Both the position numbers and the translations under genes were made by a program. From NCBI GenBank assembly GCA_964019695.1, contig OZ026525.1, positions 63,458,253-63,522,252 of the forward strand: a DNA stretch of 64,000 bases. The letters run 5' to 3'. The notes beneath the pieces were generated by a model, which saw only the letters and a list, made by a program, of their open reading frames with translations, made no database searches and was not told where the DNA came from. Source of the stretch: Loripinus fragilis (taxonomy: Eukaryota > Mollusca > Bivalvia > Lucinida > Lucinidae). Below, piece by piece: positions 1-10,249 of the stretch. How positions within the stretch are numbered: the first letter of the stretch is position 1; every line of letters begins with the position of its first letter.

Positions 1-566
1 TCATTTCATAATGTTTTTTTTTTAAATAAGTAGACAACAACAACTCAATTTTAAAAGTATTGGAAAAGTGCGACTGAATGGTTTGCTGCAATATTTCGAT
101 ACCAATTGCTGTTGCAGTGTATTAATAATTGCGATATGAAACTCTTTACGTTTTACATAGATTTTGTGATTTTCGGGATTTTACCCAGTTTCTACACATT
201 TAAAATTCTCCAAACTTTCTCGCAGCGATTTGGCTATTTGTGTGGCCAACAACAGGTCACATGGTTACCATTGGTACAGTAACTTCGATTAAGGACATAT
301 GCTACTAAATACTTCCCATGTTGAAATATGTTCAATACTTTGCATACAGTTTGTTTTATGCATGGACTATCCTTTTTATGAAATAAAAATGATATGTCAC
401 CGTGCTTATTTTTTCAGAATCGCATATGGAAGTTTTCAGCATTTGACCAATTTTCTAAAAATATAAAATAATAACACTATTCCTAAATATCAAGCTAAAA
501 CGGTTGTAATCTTTAGCCAGCTTCTTTCTTTTAACATAAATTATTGCCCATGACCTCAAACCTTCA
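1..566. other. AT-rich sequence, no gene seen
   Basis: No coding similarity, RNA gene or clear repeat structure was recognised. Short open frames here have no recognisable motif. Confidence 0.5.
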
Positions 567-640
567 CTGTGCCGGTGTAGCCACGGTTCATACCGATGCA
601 GGACAGCCGGTATACCGTGATGCACCGAGACACATTTCAT
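567..640. repeat. Fragment of CGGT-motif array
   Basis: This stretch begins with TTCACTGTGCCGGTG and carries several ACGGTT/CCGGTAT words like those inside the element that starts at about 647. Its start also resembles that element's terminus (TTCTCACTGTGCCG). It looks like an older partial copy next to the main one. Confidence 0.5.
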
Positions 641-887
641 AAAAAATAAATTGCGTTCTCACTGTGCCGACGTTACCCCGGTATAGCCCCGGTTCTCGAG
701 AAAGCAAGACGCCGGTTGAGCCCCGGTTCACCACGGAGCACTTACGGTGCAGCACGGTGGAGCCACGGTTCGTGCCGGTATACCCCGGTGTTACCCAGAT
801 TGTTTACGGTGATGTCCCGGTAACTGCCGGTTGCGCCACGGTTACATGCCGGTAGGGCCACGGTTGCGTCTCGGTGCTACTCTACGC

Positions 888-951
888 TATAAAACCAGGA
901 TAAAAACGTGGAGTAACATCAGTTTTCTTCTGTCTCTATCGCATAACAGTT
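888..951 (+). promoter_or_regulatory. TATA box and leader of transposon relic
   Basis: TATAAAA at 888-894 lies just after the left motif array and 64 bp before an ATG at 952. The arrangement matches the TATAAATA at 7511, which is 61 bp before the ATG at 7572 in a related element. It is read as the transposon's own promoter. Confidence 0.45.
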
Positions 952-1107
952 ATGACACAAATTGGACTGCACATCCATATACGAGTTACTAGAGGAATAA
1001 TGATCTGAGTAGCGAAAGCAAAATTGCCTAGTAACCTCGCAGCTCAGTTGCATGAAAAATAAGCAGAAGCAGACCTGTTTTCTTACGACGAGGTTTAAAT
1101 GTTGTTG

Positions 1108-1373
1108 ATCTGGGCCCAGAATTACAATGCCTCCTTAAAGTTAAGGAAGACTTAATTTAAGTCTTGATACTCCAACATGTACATTAAATGCTTAATAAAT
1201 TGCCAAGACCGATGCAGTATTCATGGTCAAAGATATCATTGTGATCTACAGAAAAAATGAAAATATTTTGGTTTTAATCAGTTTGGAAACGTTATTTTTC
1301 GCATCCTGGAAATTCAATACTTAACTTAAGTACTCCTTAACTTTAAGGATACATTGTAATTCTAGGCCCAGAT
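1108..1373. mobile_element. TIR element (MITE), ATCTGGGCC ends
   Basis: The ends ATCTGGGCCCAGAATTACAA and (minus strand) ATCTGGGCCTAGAATTACAA pair almost perfectly, and pairing continues for about 55 bp through CCTTAAAGTTAAGGA. There is no open frame, so it is nonautonomous. It is nested in the 647-2188 element. A diverged relative lies near 22590-22770. Confidence 0.75.
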
Positions 1374-1407
1374 TGTCTTGCTTTTTCGTAAAAATATATA
1401 AACACTT

Positions 1408-1636
1408 TGAGCGGGGCATGTGATTTCCAACAATGTGATATTTTGAGAAGTGTAGACTCAGACAAGCCTGTGCAGTCCCCAATTAAGCTGTAAAGTTGTT
1501 CGGTCAGTAGCTTAACAGTCATAGAATAATCAAGCGACAAGCAAAGGCTCTGATCAGACTGCGCCTAGGCGCAGGCTGGTCCGAGGTTTTGCTAATGGCA
1601 ACTTCCACATTGTTGGAGATCTCATGTCGTGGCTCA
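1408..1636 (+). mobile_element. TIR element family A, copy 1
   Basis: The left end contains GATTTCCAACAATGTG and the right end its inverted form CACATTGTTGGAGATCTC, bounded by TGAGC and GCTCA. The interior contains TGTAGACTCAGAC and a palindromic core (GCTCTGATCAGACTGCGCC and its complement). Five other copies occur at 3805, 4626, 12108, 59468 and 60766. No transposase is present. Confidence 0.8.
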
Positions 1637-2188
1637 TATATGCTTGACTCTTCAGTAATTATAAGTGCATTTATTCATATTTAGCTTTGTAAATGAGCAC
1701 ATTTATACTGCTGACAATTTAACCAACTTGTGACGAATGGACTTTCCCATCCTTATCATTTGGATGAATCGAATTTCATTTTAGGTGCAGCAGGAGTGAC
1801 TTTTCATTTTTATTTTGCATTTTATTACATATACATAGGCAGTGGAACCACACGGTTTATCACGGTGGAGACACGGATGTTCCCGGATTACGCCGGTATC
1901 GCCCCGACGCCGTCCCGGTGGAGACACGGTTGCTCCCGGCGTCTTCCCGGTTTATCACGGTATTTGACAGCCTTCCCGGTTACTCCCGGTGAGTCCCGAT
2001 TGTTTTAAACATTTTAAAACAACCGGGGACATGAGCCGGTTTAACACGGTTCAACACGATTCATCCCGGATCTCCAAGGTTGTCCACGGTGCCGCCACGG
2101 TCGTGACACGGTTCATCACGGTTCATCCCGGATCATCAAACCGGGGTGAACCGGCACCTTAAACCGGGACAGTGAGAATGGGGCTTTA

Positions 2189-2635
2189 GAAAATGCGCAA
2201 GTTTATTTGTTATCCAATGCTGTGACAAGATACTGCACGATATATTTTGGCAATTCGTCGAAAATTGGATTTTCTTTTTAGATTAAATCATGTATTAAAA
2301 AATCTGATGTTGAAAATGGTAAAAAATAATTTTTAATTCATGGGCTATTATAATACCTTTCGGAAAAGAATCCAACAAAAGTGATATAGCGCGGGTCCAT
2401 TCCACGTACATGTAACTAATATACCAGCAATATGGCAATGTTGTAGTATATTGTATTTTTACTGTAGAAAAATGCAATTTTAGCTGGAATGGCGGCCCGA
2501 GGTTTGAATCTCTACATCAGTATTTTCCATATTTATGCTGAGAATCTAGTCTCACTGTTGTTACCAACTCTTAATTATACACTTAACTCCCTTATAACTC
2601 ACATGTTTTTGTGATTCTGAGAGAAGATAAATTCA
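2189..2635. other. Unassigned sequence
   Basis: AT-rich, with no gene, RNA or repeat recognised by eye. Confidence 0.5.
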
Positions 2636-2871
2636 GGCCCTGGGGTTATAAAACTTTTCTAATGCTCAACGCAACTGAGCAGGAAATTTCAACTGCTCAT
2701 AAAAACTAAAATACCGACGAATAAAGAAGTTTCATGCTTAAAGTCACTCAGGTATTGTATTCATCATGCTTATAAATGTTAAAATGCCAACAATTGTTGG
2801 CATATTAATATTTATGAGCAGGATAAATTTCGTGCTCAGCTGTGTTGAGAATGAAAAACCTCGGGACCTGG
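2636..2871. mobile_element. Foldback element, GGTTATAAAACTT family
   Basis: The ends are GCCCTGGGGTTATAAAACTT and AACCTCGGGACCTGG, and interior arms with CTGAGCAGGA... and ...GTGCTCAGC pair around a centre CCAACAATTGTTGG. Similar ends recur at 32851-33180 and at 54777-54926. Confidence 0.6.
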
Positions 2872-3071
2872 TTGTACAAACCACTTTCTAGCCGTTTAAT
2901 GTGTATGCTAAGATACCTACTTTTCCTTCATCTACAATGTAACTATAATTTCACGTGCTTATGTTCGTCAAAGTCTATTTCGTTCTGAATTATATCAATT
3001 TTGGAGTCATGTCTCCAGACAGGAGTGCGTTATCAAACCTAATTTTCTTAGTTCTCATTCCGCCAAATCAA

Positions 3072-3131
3072 TGTTGTGGGTACTCAAAAGAACCGTCTCA
3101 GTGAGACGGTTCTTTTGAGCACCCAAAACTT
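3072..3131. repeat. Perfect hairpin, CTCAAAAGAACCGTCTCA arms
   Basis: CTCAAAAGAACCGTCTCA is followed directly by its reverse complement TGAGACGGTTCTTTTGAG, with outer GGGT/ACCC pairing continuing. Related copies are at 46655, 52575 and 61079, so this is a dispersed hairpin family rather than a terminator. Confidence 0.75.
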
Positions 3132-3738
3132 AGGTTTAAACAGAAGGATAAGAAATAATTTGCAATTTTGCGAACGATATTGTTGTTGATCTGGACCAAT
3201 GGTGGATATTCATCATTGACAATCATTTGTCTGTCTTATGATTAAATTTGCATCAGATAAATTGATATCTGTCTCAAATTGTGCAGCTGCAGATTGTGCA
3301 CTCCACTAGAAAAGATACTTCCATCAGCAGATTTGTCGAATGGGCAACGTGTGTTTAACAGTGAAACACTTGAATGGATACATTGACACCATGGGCTACA
3401 CTTCCATGACAAATGCATACATGTAGCGTATACAAAATTTTGGTTTCAAAATGCCCTCTTGAAACAACGAAAATAAACTTCAAGGTTTAACAATTCGATC
3501 CGCCAAAAACATGGACGCCGGGGGCGTGGAGTATTGTGGCTACGGAAGCTATAAAAATATTCTCCTCTGATCAGAATTCAAAACAATTTGGCAGAAATGG
3601 TCATAAGGTGGCCTCCTACAGAAATAGCTAAAACGAATGCTATCCGTCAAAAACAGGATCGCCCGCGGGGGCTGGCCAATTTCCCTTTTGTACAATGTAA
3701 GGTGCGTCTATGTAAGATATGGTATCTCCGAAGCTGGC
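3132..3738. other. Unassigned sequence
   Basis: No gene or mobile element recognised. The short open frames have no recognisable motif. Confidence 0.5.
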
Positions 3739-3784
3739 AAGTTGGCAAAATTTGCACAGTTATACTGTGACATTTTGCCAACTT
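3739..3784. repeat. Hairpin
   Basis: AAGTTGGCAAAATTTGCACAG and CTGTGACATTTTGCCAACTT pair around a TTATA loop, with about two mismatches. It ends about 20 bp before TIR element family A copy 2. Confidence 0.6.
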
Positions 3785-3804
3785 TCCAGTTGGGGAATTG
3801 TATT

Positions 3805-4034
3805 TGAGCCACAATATATGATTTCCAACAATGTGGCATTTTGACAAGTGTAGACTACGACGAGCCTTCATTTGAGCCTAGAAACTCCAAATGGTGTTCA
3901 TTCGGTAGCTTAACACTCATAAAATATTCAAGCGACTAGCAAAGGCTCTGATCAGACTGCGCCTATGCTCAGGCTGGTCTGAGGCTTTGCTGGTCGCACA
4001 AACAACATTGTTGGAAATCTCATGTCGCGGCTCA
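3805..4034 (+). mobile_element. TIR element family A, copy 2
   Basis: TGAGCC at the left and GGCTCA at the right enclose GATTTCCAACAATGTGG and its inverted form. The core GCTCTGATCAGACTGCGCCT is followed by an imperfect inverted copy. Length is about 230 bp, matching other family members. Confidence 0.8.
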
Positions 4035-4625
4035 TTTAGTCTTTGGCTTGGTATGCATATGGGCATACTCTGTTTGTAAATGTTCTCATTTTCACCCTGT
4101 TTCTACAAGTGCGTTATTTGAATATAAGGCCAGTCACACCCCCGAATGGTGGTCAATGGTTAGGCCATCGTTAGTGACCACTTAATATGCATTGTAAAAG
4201 CAGCAGACACGTAATGCAACAGAAGCGACAGTTGATGCGAATCAATTTCAATTTCAATTATAGCGCTATGTCATTTATCATTACTTATTGCTCGTCTGGT
4301 TCAATCTTGCAAATAAATCACCCACAAAATTGAAATACATAGAAAAGAAATAATATCAAAGTCTACAACTCATCGCATTCAAGTGTCCGTAAAACGATGC
4401 TTATATCCATATCTTGGGAATCCCGACGAAACACTCGCGTCTTTATTAATGTTTAATGACACGAATGGTGATTGTATACATCTATATCCTGCCCAGAGAT
4501 AGAGAGCTGGACGTGACCGTCACTTGGACCTGGCCGTGTGAAAACCTATATTTCGGGTTTCCACCATGTCATAAACCTAGCATACTGTCCCTAAGTTCGC
4601 TACTCATATTTCACGATCGCGTCGC
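4035..4625. other. Unassigned sequence
   Basis: No gene seen. A short imperfect palindrome (GGTGGTCAATGG... ...TAGTGACCACTT) occurs near 4153-4185. Confidence 0.45.
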
Positions 4626-5205
4626 TGAGTTGTGACATGTGATTTCCAACAATGTGGCATTTTGTCAAGTGTAGACTCAGAAGAGACTGTGCAGCCTCAT
4701 TTTAAGCTTAGAACCTCAAAACGATGCCCAACCAGAAGGTTAACATTCATAGAATATTCAAGCGACTAGCAAATGCTCTGATCAGACTGCGCGTATGCGC
4801 AGGCTGATCTGAGGCTTTGCTGGTCGCACATACCACATTGTTGGAAAGCCGGGCCGCGTAGCGCAGTCGGTAACGTGTCTGGCTACAGATGCGTGTCTGA
4901 CTGCAGATCCAGGGGTCGCGAGTTCGATCCCGGTCCGGTCCCATACTTTCGTGGAGATTGATCATGAAATTATTTCTACGGTCATTCTCCTCCCTTCCGC
5001 TGATTCATTCAAGAAGGGTTGTTGTCAGTTACAAGCGAAAGTATGTGCACGAATTACTGGTTAACCGCTTGTTCAAGCCTGCCCAGGAAAAAGTGTGGTT
5101 AGGTGAACTGACCGTCCCGCAATGACCATAGCTGTTGACTTGGGACGTAAAGCAACAAAACCAACCAACCAACCAACATTGTTGGAAATCTTATGCCGAG
5201 GCTCA
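4626..5205 (+). mobile_element. TIR element family A, copy 3, split by a SINE
   Basis: The left part ends in the right-hand inverted repeat at ...CACATTGTTGGAAA (4847). The remainder of that repeat resumes at 5176 with ACATTGTTGGAAATCTTATG and GGCTCA at 5200-5205. The intervening DNA is a SINE flanked by a 13-bp duplication of the element's own sequence. Confidence 0.85.
4848..5175 (+). mobile_element. tRNA-derived SINE with AACC tail
   Basis: The head resembles a tRNA: an A-box-like TAGCGCAGTCGG near 4859 and a B-box-like GAGTTCGATCCC near 4920. The 3' part ends in TTGGGACGTAAAGCAACAAAA followed by an AACC repeat tail. Exact 13-bp target-site duplications, ACATTGTTGGAAA, lie at 4835-4847 and 5176-5188. 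Its 3' end resembles the SINEs at 10250 and 58723. It is noncoding and relies on a LINE-type reverse transcriptase for movement (family knowledge). Confidence 0.88.
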
Positions 5206-5468
5206 TATACGTTAGTAAACTTCAATGGGCGCGTGTTCGATTCGGGCCTGTTCCCTTAGCAAGTTGCGGAAATACTGGTCACGAATGGATCAGGTGTTAA
5301 CTCCAAAGAAGCAGTGTCTTTTTGCTGTTCTTTCTCAAGCTCTCCGTCGATCAAGCTACTTCCAAAATTCCACCATTTGGATTGAGGAATACGGTTGTAT
5401 GACCTATTCAAGAAGGTGACGGGTTCTAATATATAGGTCGGCCCATGAGATTTTTTGTACGCATTGCA
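5206..5468. other. Unassigned sequence
   Basis: One 64-codon open frame here has no recognisable motif. It is not called as a gene. Confidence 0.45.
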
Positions 5469-5470
5469 TA

Positions 5471-5672
5471 CAGTAAAACCTGTGTAAAACGGCCGCTCTC
5501 AAAAAGGCAGAATATTGGTTTTCAAGACCAATTATCGCTAAATGCAGGTCAAAAGTATTGCAGAATGCTCCGAGCATTCTGCAATACCTTTGTCCTTAAT
5601 TAAGCTACTATTTGTCTTTAAGATCTTTGTTCTTTCCTATTTTTGAGTGACTGTTTCACACAGGTTTTACTG
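5471..5672. mobile_element. pogo/Tc1-type MITE, CAGTAAAACCTGT ends, copy 1
   Basis: The element starts CAGTAAAACCTGTGTAAAAC and ends with the inverted GTTTCACACAGGTTTTACTG, and it is flanked on both sides by TA (5469-5470 and 5673-5674). TA target sites and CAG...CTG ends fit Tc1/mariner/pogo-type elements (established knowledge). It has no coding capacity. A sequence-similar copy is at 15604-15809. Confidence 0.8.
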
Positions 5673-5777
5673 TATGAGCAAAAGCCTAATGTAAACGTAC
5701 ATGCTGACGTTATGAGCAGGGCTAGATGGTTAAATTTTTGTCTGAACATTTGTCTTCTTCGTTGCTTTGAGTATGGG

Positions 5778-5839
5778 AGCAGCAAATGCTCTGGAGAGAC
5801 TGCACGGTAGCACAGGCTCGTCTGAGACATAGTTGCTCA
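5778..5839. repeat. Short hairpin related to family A core
   Basis: GAGCAGCAAATGCTCTGGAGAGACTGC is followed by GCACAGGCTCGTCTGAGAC and AGTTGCTC, an imperfect stem with the same GCTCTG...AGACTGC motif as the centre of TIR element family A. Confidence 0.5.
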
Positions 5840-6801
5840 AGGATGCGGTAGGTACCGTACTCTTATGTACATGTACAAGCCCGTGTACATCTGTATTTAT
5901 TTTTCATGTACGGTGAAGAACCCTAACATTGCGCACTTAAGCCGTTTAACCTCAGTTCGATTTAATAAGAAACAATTTTGAAATAGTTTGCACAGTCAAA
6001 TTTAGTAATCATTGTGCTTTATTTACATAGAGTTTGAAATGAAAAATATTTTCCCGATCTCTAGCAATTTTGATTTTAAGTGCACACCCCCTGTCTTAGA
6101 ATAACAAAAATAGTCTCATAACTGCGCACTTTCTGCAAAATTTTCAATAACTTCTTTTTAATGAATTGCTTTTACAAAATATACCAGGGAAAGTAACACC
6201 AGGTTGCTCTCAACAATTTACTTCATCAATAACTTGATCATGTTGATTCAAAGTAAATAATTTGATGCCTGGGGCATTTTTAAATTAAGGTCTGAAAGTT
6301 TTTAACAACATTTGCCAATTTTTGCCGGAATCCATCCCTGCTCAGCCGTGAAAATATGAAGCGAAAATATTTTGCTGTTTTTCTCTTTCCAAAAGCAACC
6401 TGATATTGAATATCAAAAAAGATTTTATCTGATTAAATGTGGCATAGTTACTTGGGCTAGTGCGCAATGTTAGGGGCCGCGCAATGTTAGGGGATATGAC
6501 TGTGTACTGTGAAATGAAAAACGATAAATGATAAAAAATATTCTAGACGAAGCCAAAATCGGAGCACTAAACACCGTCTATATTCAGATTCTAGATACAT
6601 ATTTACCCTAGTGACGTTGTCAATTTTCATCCAGACTATTAAATATAACTCTCAAATATACGAGGAACAATCATCGTACATGTACCTACACACCATTCGG
6701 TTGTTAACATTATAGCTGATCTTGAATCTATAGCTACTTGTAAATTTTCTTGATGTACCGTATTTCAATACAGTTTTTCTACGTGCTGTTGTTCTGAGAT
6801 A
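5840..6801. other. Unassigned sequence
   Basis: AT-rich with no gene or mobile element recognised. The short open frame at its right end is an artefact of the following homopolymers. Confidence 0.5.
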
Positions 6802-6845
6802 CCCCCCCCCCCCCCCCCCAAAAAAAAAAAAAAAAAAAAAAAAAA
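6802..6845. repeat. Adjacent poly-C and poly-A tracts
   Basis: Eighteen C residues (6802-6819) are followed directly by 26 A residues (6820-6845). The length is likely to vary between individuals or assemblies. Confidence 0.9.
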
Positions 6846-7510
6846 GAAACATAGAAAAGGAAACATTCGATGTCAAAATCTTTATCGGCAAACATAAGAA
6901 ATCTGAATTCTCCAGAATAAACCTTCCGCACCAAAATTGTTGTAAAAGAGTCGATTGGAGGTTGTCTGGAAATCAACACGGCTCAGTTCCTGGTAAGTCG
7001 AAAATGAAGTTAAAGTTCAACATATAATTCGTACCAGCCGATACAAAAATGGCACATGTACAAATGTACGTAGTGGGAGCGTAGTAGAAACCAATACTAG
7101 TGTAGTAATGTCTTCAGGGACGTGAAGGACGTGGTCGAACTTGAACATGCTCAAAAGTAGCGTAGTGAGGGCGTGGCCGAATCAGGACGCGGTAAGAAAG
7201 TAGTAAGGTCGTAGTAAGAACGGCATGGACGTAGTGGCAACGTAAGCAAGTCATAGTAGGAACTTTATTGACGTGTTACGAACGTGGCAAGAACGCGAAA
7301 GGTTGTCCTACAATCTCACTGCGTCCTTGCTACGTACACGGAGTTCTCTCTACGACCCGGCTTACCATGCTTATGCTACGACCATGGTACGTCCATGCCA
7401 CGTTAGAGAGTATCGCACTACGCTCTTAACAGGTTTTGTCGGCGCTTACCACGTCCATGCACGTTCGTAGTAGGTTCTCACTGCGTCTTTGCCACGTCCA
7501 GGGATTCGAG

Positions 7511-7571
7511 TATAAATACTAGATTAAATTTCTCAGACACTCACTTCTATTTCAGCAACGATACAGTCAAC
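7511..7571 (+). promoter_or_regulatory. TATA box and leader of the Harbinger-like element
   Basis: TATAAATA at 7511-7518 follows the motif array, and a 50-nt leader leads to the ATG at 7572. The spacing is close to that in the 647-2188 element. Confidence 0.5.
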
Positions 7572-7895
7572 ATGAACTCTGTACAAAATCATGAACTACT
7601 ACTGCCACTTTGTCTCCTTCAAGGGCAGCAGGCTCTGCTTAATAAGCAGGTCACTCTTTTGATGGGGATAAGAAGACGACGCGTATACGGAATAGAAGAA
7701 ATCGCAGATCTTGCTGGGTGCGTCCTTGGCTTTTCAGAAGAAAGAAGGTCCCATTTTGGTCATATTGACCGACTGCTGGCAGAATTGAGAATGGACGACC
7801 AACAGTTTTTCGTCCATTTCCTCAGGATGCTCTCCTCTCTCCGGTGGCATATTTTAAAGGCGATGTTTCACACGTTTAAATTTCAAGCCTTATGA
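7572..7895 (+). pseudogene. Harbinger-like transposase, N-terminal remnant
   Basis: A 107-codon frame starts at an ATG placed like a transposase start. An arginine-rich run (RRRR, about residues 35-38) and the block HIDRLLAELRMDDQQFFVHF (about residues 64-83) match the N-terminal pattern of PIF/Harbinger transposases, in which an R-rich stretch precedes an acidic LxxELxxxDxxxFxxFxRM motif (family knowledge). The downstream DDE catalytic core is absent and the last dozen residues do not fit, so this is a deleted, non-functional copy. Alternatively it could be an unrelated short frame in a repeat. Confidence 0.5.
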
Positions 7896-8190
7896 TTGGC
7901 ACTTATAAAAGTATTTGGAAGGACGCAGTGAGAACGTGATAAGCGCGTAGTGCGATCTTCTTTGACGTAGCGAGAACGTGCGCGCCTGATTGGCGCGTAG
8001 GAAGAATCTAGTATGAACGTGTCAGACGCAGTGAGAACCTGGCAGCGACGTAGTTACAACGTAGTATGGACTTGAAAATTACACATTTCACCGACTGACC
8101 ATGTCCCCACTACGATCATCAAATTTGAAAGAATTTTACAGGACGTAGTGAGGACTTCATGATCTTCGTCTGAATGAGAAGGGGGCTTTA

Positions 8191-8487
8191 GGCCCTGTCA
8201 CGTCAGAATATTCGTAGTATACAAGAAAGAATCACTACACGAACACTTGAGTTGTCACTGAATACTGAATCCACACACCCTGGTCGTTACGTCCCTAACA
8301 GTAAACATTTCCTGTTCCAAGCAAAAACCTGTCTCCATTATTCATTTCAGAACGTTGTTTCAACATCTTGACGACGCAGAAAATGAAATTAAGGCAGGGC
8401 GTACCTATATATGTTGTTCATTAACATAAGACAAGCTTTTTTGTGAAAGCTTACACTTGTTTCTAGGAGAGATGCCTCGCTTTAGTT
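8191..8487. other. Unassigned sequence
   Basis: No gene or clear repeat recognised. Confidence 0.45.
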
Positions 8488-8695
8488 ACAGTGTGTTAAT
8501 TTGATTTGATTGTTTCTCTGTGGTGATACATTGCGTACGTCCGGACTAAGCATTTTTTATGTTTTAACCACAGCATGATGTAGGGCGAATATTCGGCCGT
8601 CCTCCGGTTCTAAGGCGGTGGTTCTATTGTTGTTGAATCATTGGTTCTTGTTTCCCCGCTGTGTTTTGAAGGTTTGTGTGTGGTCCTGCTTTTGT
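8488..8695 (+). mobile_element. Penelope-like element 3' end fragment (type 1)
   Basis: It matches, by eye, the noncoding 3' region of the PLE copies at 10735-11877 and 25100-27310: CAGTGTGTTAATTTGATT, TAGGGCGAA and GTTCTAAGGCGGTGGTTCT occur in the same order. It is truncated at both ends. Confidence 0.65.
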
Positions 8696-8795
8696 GATAT
8701 AGTTATTTGTGTCGTCTCAAAGTACATGTACTTAAGAAGGCAAAGCACAGGAAACAAGTCTTGTAAACACCTCACTGGACAGAGAGGGTTACATT

Positions 8796-8944
8796 ATACA
8801 ATTATTGACTTCAATGCGGTAGACATAAGGATTTATCTACCTGAAAAAGTGATAATTCACCGAGGCGGCTAGGCCGAGGTGAATATCACTTTTAAGGGTA
8901 GATAAATCCTTCTGTCTACCGAAATTGAAGCCAATAACTGTTTT
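8796..8944. mobile_element. Foldback element
   Basis: Arms of about 70 bp pair closely. For example, GTAGACATAAGGATTTATCTACC on the left pairs with GGTAGATAAATCCTTCTGTCTAC on the right, and AGTGATAATTCACC with GGTGAATATCACT. The centre is GAGGCGGCTAGGCCGAGG. A partial related arm (GTAGACATAAAGATTTAT) lies at about 9412. Confidence 0.75.
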
Positions 8945-9815
8945 GTTATATGACTTTTCAACTTAGAATGAAAATTTTCTACTTTCACTTTTGTTGTTGA
9001 AGTCAACATTTTACCTAAGGACTTTCTAACAAGTTTTATCAACTGTTATTAAAATATTTTAATGTAGTATTTTGCAATTTGAAATGTATATTAATTCTCT
9101 GAATGTGGAATGTAAAATTTAATCATAAAACTTTTTTTTACATTTTGTTTATTCAAACAAAGATAAGTGAACAAACAAAACATAACAAAACAGTTGTTAA
9201 AATTCATGAAAGTCTTTAGTTTACTGTTGGGATGTGAAACAGAAAATCATGTAAATTTCATGCAGCACATGCTAGTTTTATACTCATCATTCTATTTTAG
9301 CTCTCTAGAGGGTGATATTGCTGAAGTGTCAAAAATATTAACTTCCAGAAACTAGTTTGAGCTGGATTTCATCCTATATCACCTTCTGAGCCAGTTTAGA
9401 CCAGTTTTCAGGTAGACATAAAGATTTATGAAGACAAATTGGGCCAATCAGGAGACAGGATTCTCTCTTGTCATATAACAATATGTTTTCGTGTGTGTTG
9501 CCTTTGTTTGTGTGTGTTCTGGCGTCAAGTGTCGAAAACTACGTAATCCGATTATGAGCAGGGCGAAGATGGCCTGGACATGTAAATTCGGAGATTTTCG
9601 CGAATAACGTTAAAAGACATATTTTCCACTTTAACAATTCGCGACTATATATAGGGCATGATTAACCTACATCAGTAAACGACAGAATAATTTCGCCATT
9701 TCTCGAGGGTTTTATTTTCACGAATTAAACCCTCGCGAAAATTTTCGATTTTACAATATGTTTATAAGCCACACTCTGTACTCAGCTGTTGCTCGTTCTA
9801 AGGAATTGATTATGT
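8945..9815. other. Unassigned sequence
   Basis: AT-rich. It contains one isolated arm resembling the preceding foldback (about 9410-9480). No gene recognised. Confidence 0.45.
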
Positions 9816-9918
9816 AATAGTTATGCCATGGTGTATCCACCTGTACGTGGAGATAATCCACGAGCTTTAGCGAGTGGATTATCTCCCATACAGGCGGACA
9901 CACCATGGTATAACTATT
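9816..9918. mobile_element. Foldback element
   Basis: AATAGTTATGCCATGGTGT at the left pairs with ACACCATGGTATAACTATT at the right. Inner arms GGAGATAATCCACGAGC and GAGTGGATTATCTCC close the hairpin around a short loop. Confidence 0.8.
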
Positions 9919-10249
9919 TTATACCACCTATACCAGAGTAGATCTTGCACATTATGATATAGTCTTTGTTGGTACATGTAAGGGTTGTATAAATTTTGTT
10001 GCCGGTTTACTGTTTATCATTGTTCGCATCACATGTGAGGCTGTGTTTAGACGTTGTCCTGTGATGTCAATCGTAATCATGGTAATCAAAGGTCTATTTT
10101 AGCAATCATCCCACTGAGGAAAAAGAGGGCTGGATGCTTACATGCTGTCGTGAGTTGAGTTATGCCTGTTGATAAACCTTTTTTCTCTTATGCAAGAAGT
10201 CACAGCCAGGATACAGTATATGGACTGTATCAGGCCACCAACGAAACAC
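9919..10249. other. Unassigned sequence
   Basis: No gene recognised. The last 13 bases (10237-10249) are the left target-site duplication of the following SINE. Confidence 0.45.

Larger units (their letters stand above)
647..2188 (+). mobile_element. DNA transposon relic with CGGTT motif arrays
   Basis: The left end TTCTCACTGTGCCG (655-668) and right end GGACAGTGAGAA (about 2167-2178), followed by GGGGCTTTA, form imperfect terminal inverted repeats. Inside, degenerate ACGGTT/CCCGGTT words fill about 660-860 and 1845-2165. A TATA box at 888 and an ATG at 952 follow the left array, but the frame stops after about 18 codons, so no transposase survives. Two other TIR elements are nested inside. 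The right end (AAAGCCCC then TTCTCA on the minus strand) resembles the right end of the Harbinger-like element at 7068-8190, which suggests the same superfamily. That assignment is an inference. Confidence 0.55.
7068..8190 (+). mobile_element. Harbinger-like transposon with ACGTAGTG motif arrays
   Basis: Dense degenerate words of the form ACGTAGTGAGAACGTGG run in the plus orientation at about 7068-7300, in the minus orientation at 7310-7500, and again in plus orientation at 7915-8060, with a last unit near 8140. Between them lie a TATA box and a short transposase-like open frame. The right end (TGAGAAGGGGGCTTTA, to 8190) resembles that of the 647-2188 element. The left terminus was not located exactly. 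The body is too short for a full transposase, so it is an internally deleted copy. Confidence 0.6.

Noticed and set aside
660..860. Possible telomeric or regulatory GGTT repeat array
   Set aside because: The words are irregular, occur in both orientations and are bounded by inverted ends, which fits a transposon better than a telomere or enhancer.
3072..3131. Hairpin as a transcription terminator
   Set aside because: It is a dispersed repeat with at least three relatives and no neighbouring gene. Rho-independent terminators do not apply in this genome type.
4747..4965. 72-codon minus-strand frame
   Set aside because: It lies across the MITE/SINE junction and is an antisense reading of the tRNA-like head.
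6652..6979. Two frames with poly-Phe and poly-Gly
   Set aside because: They come from the poly-A and poly-C tracts.
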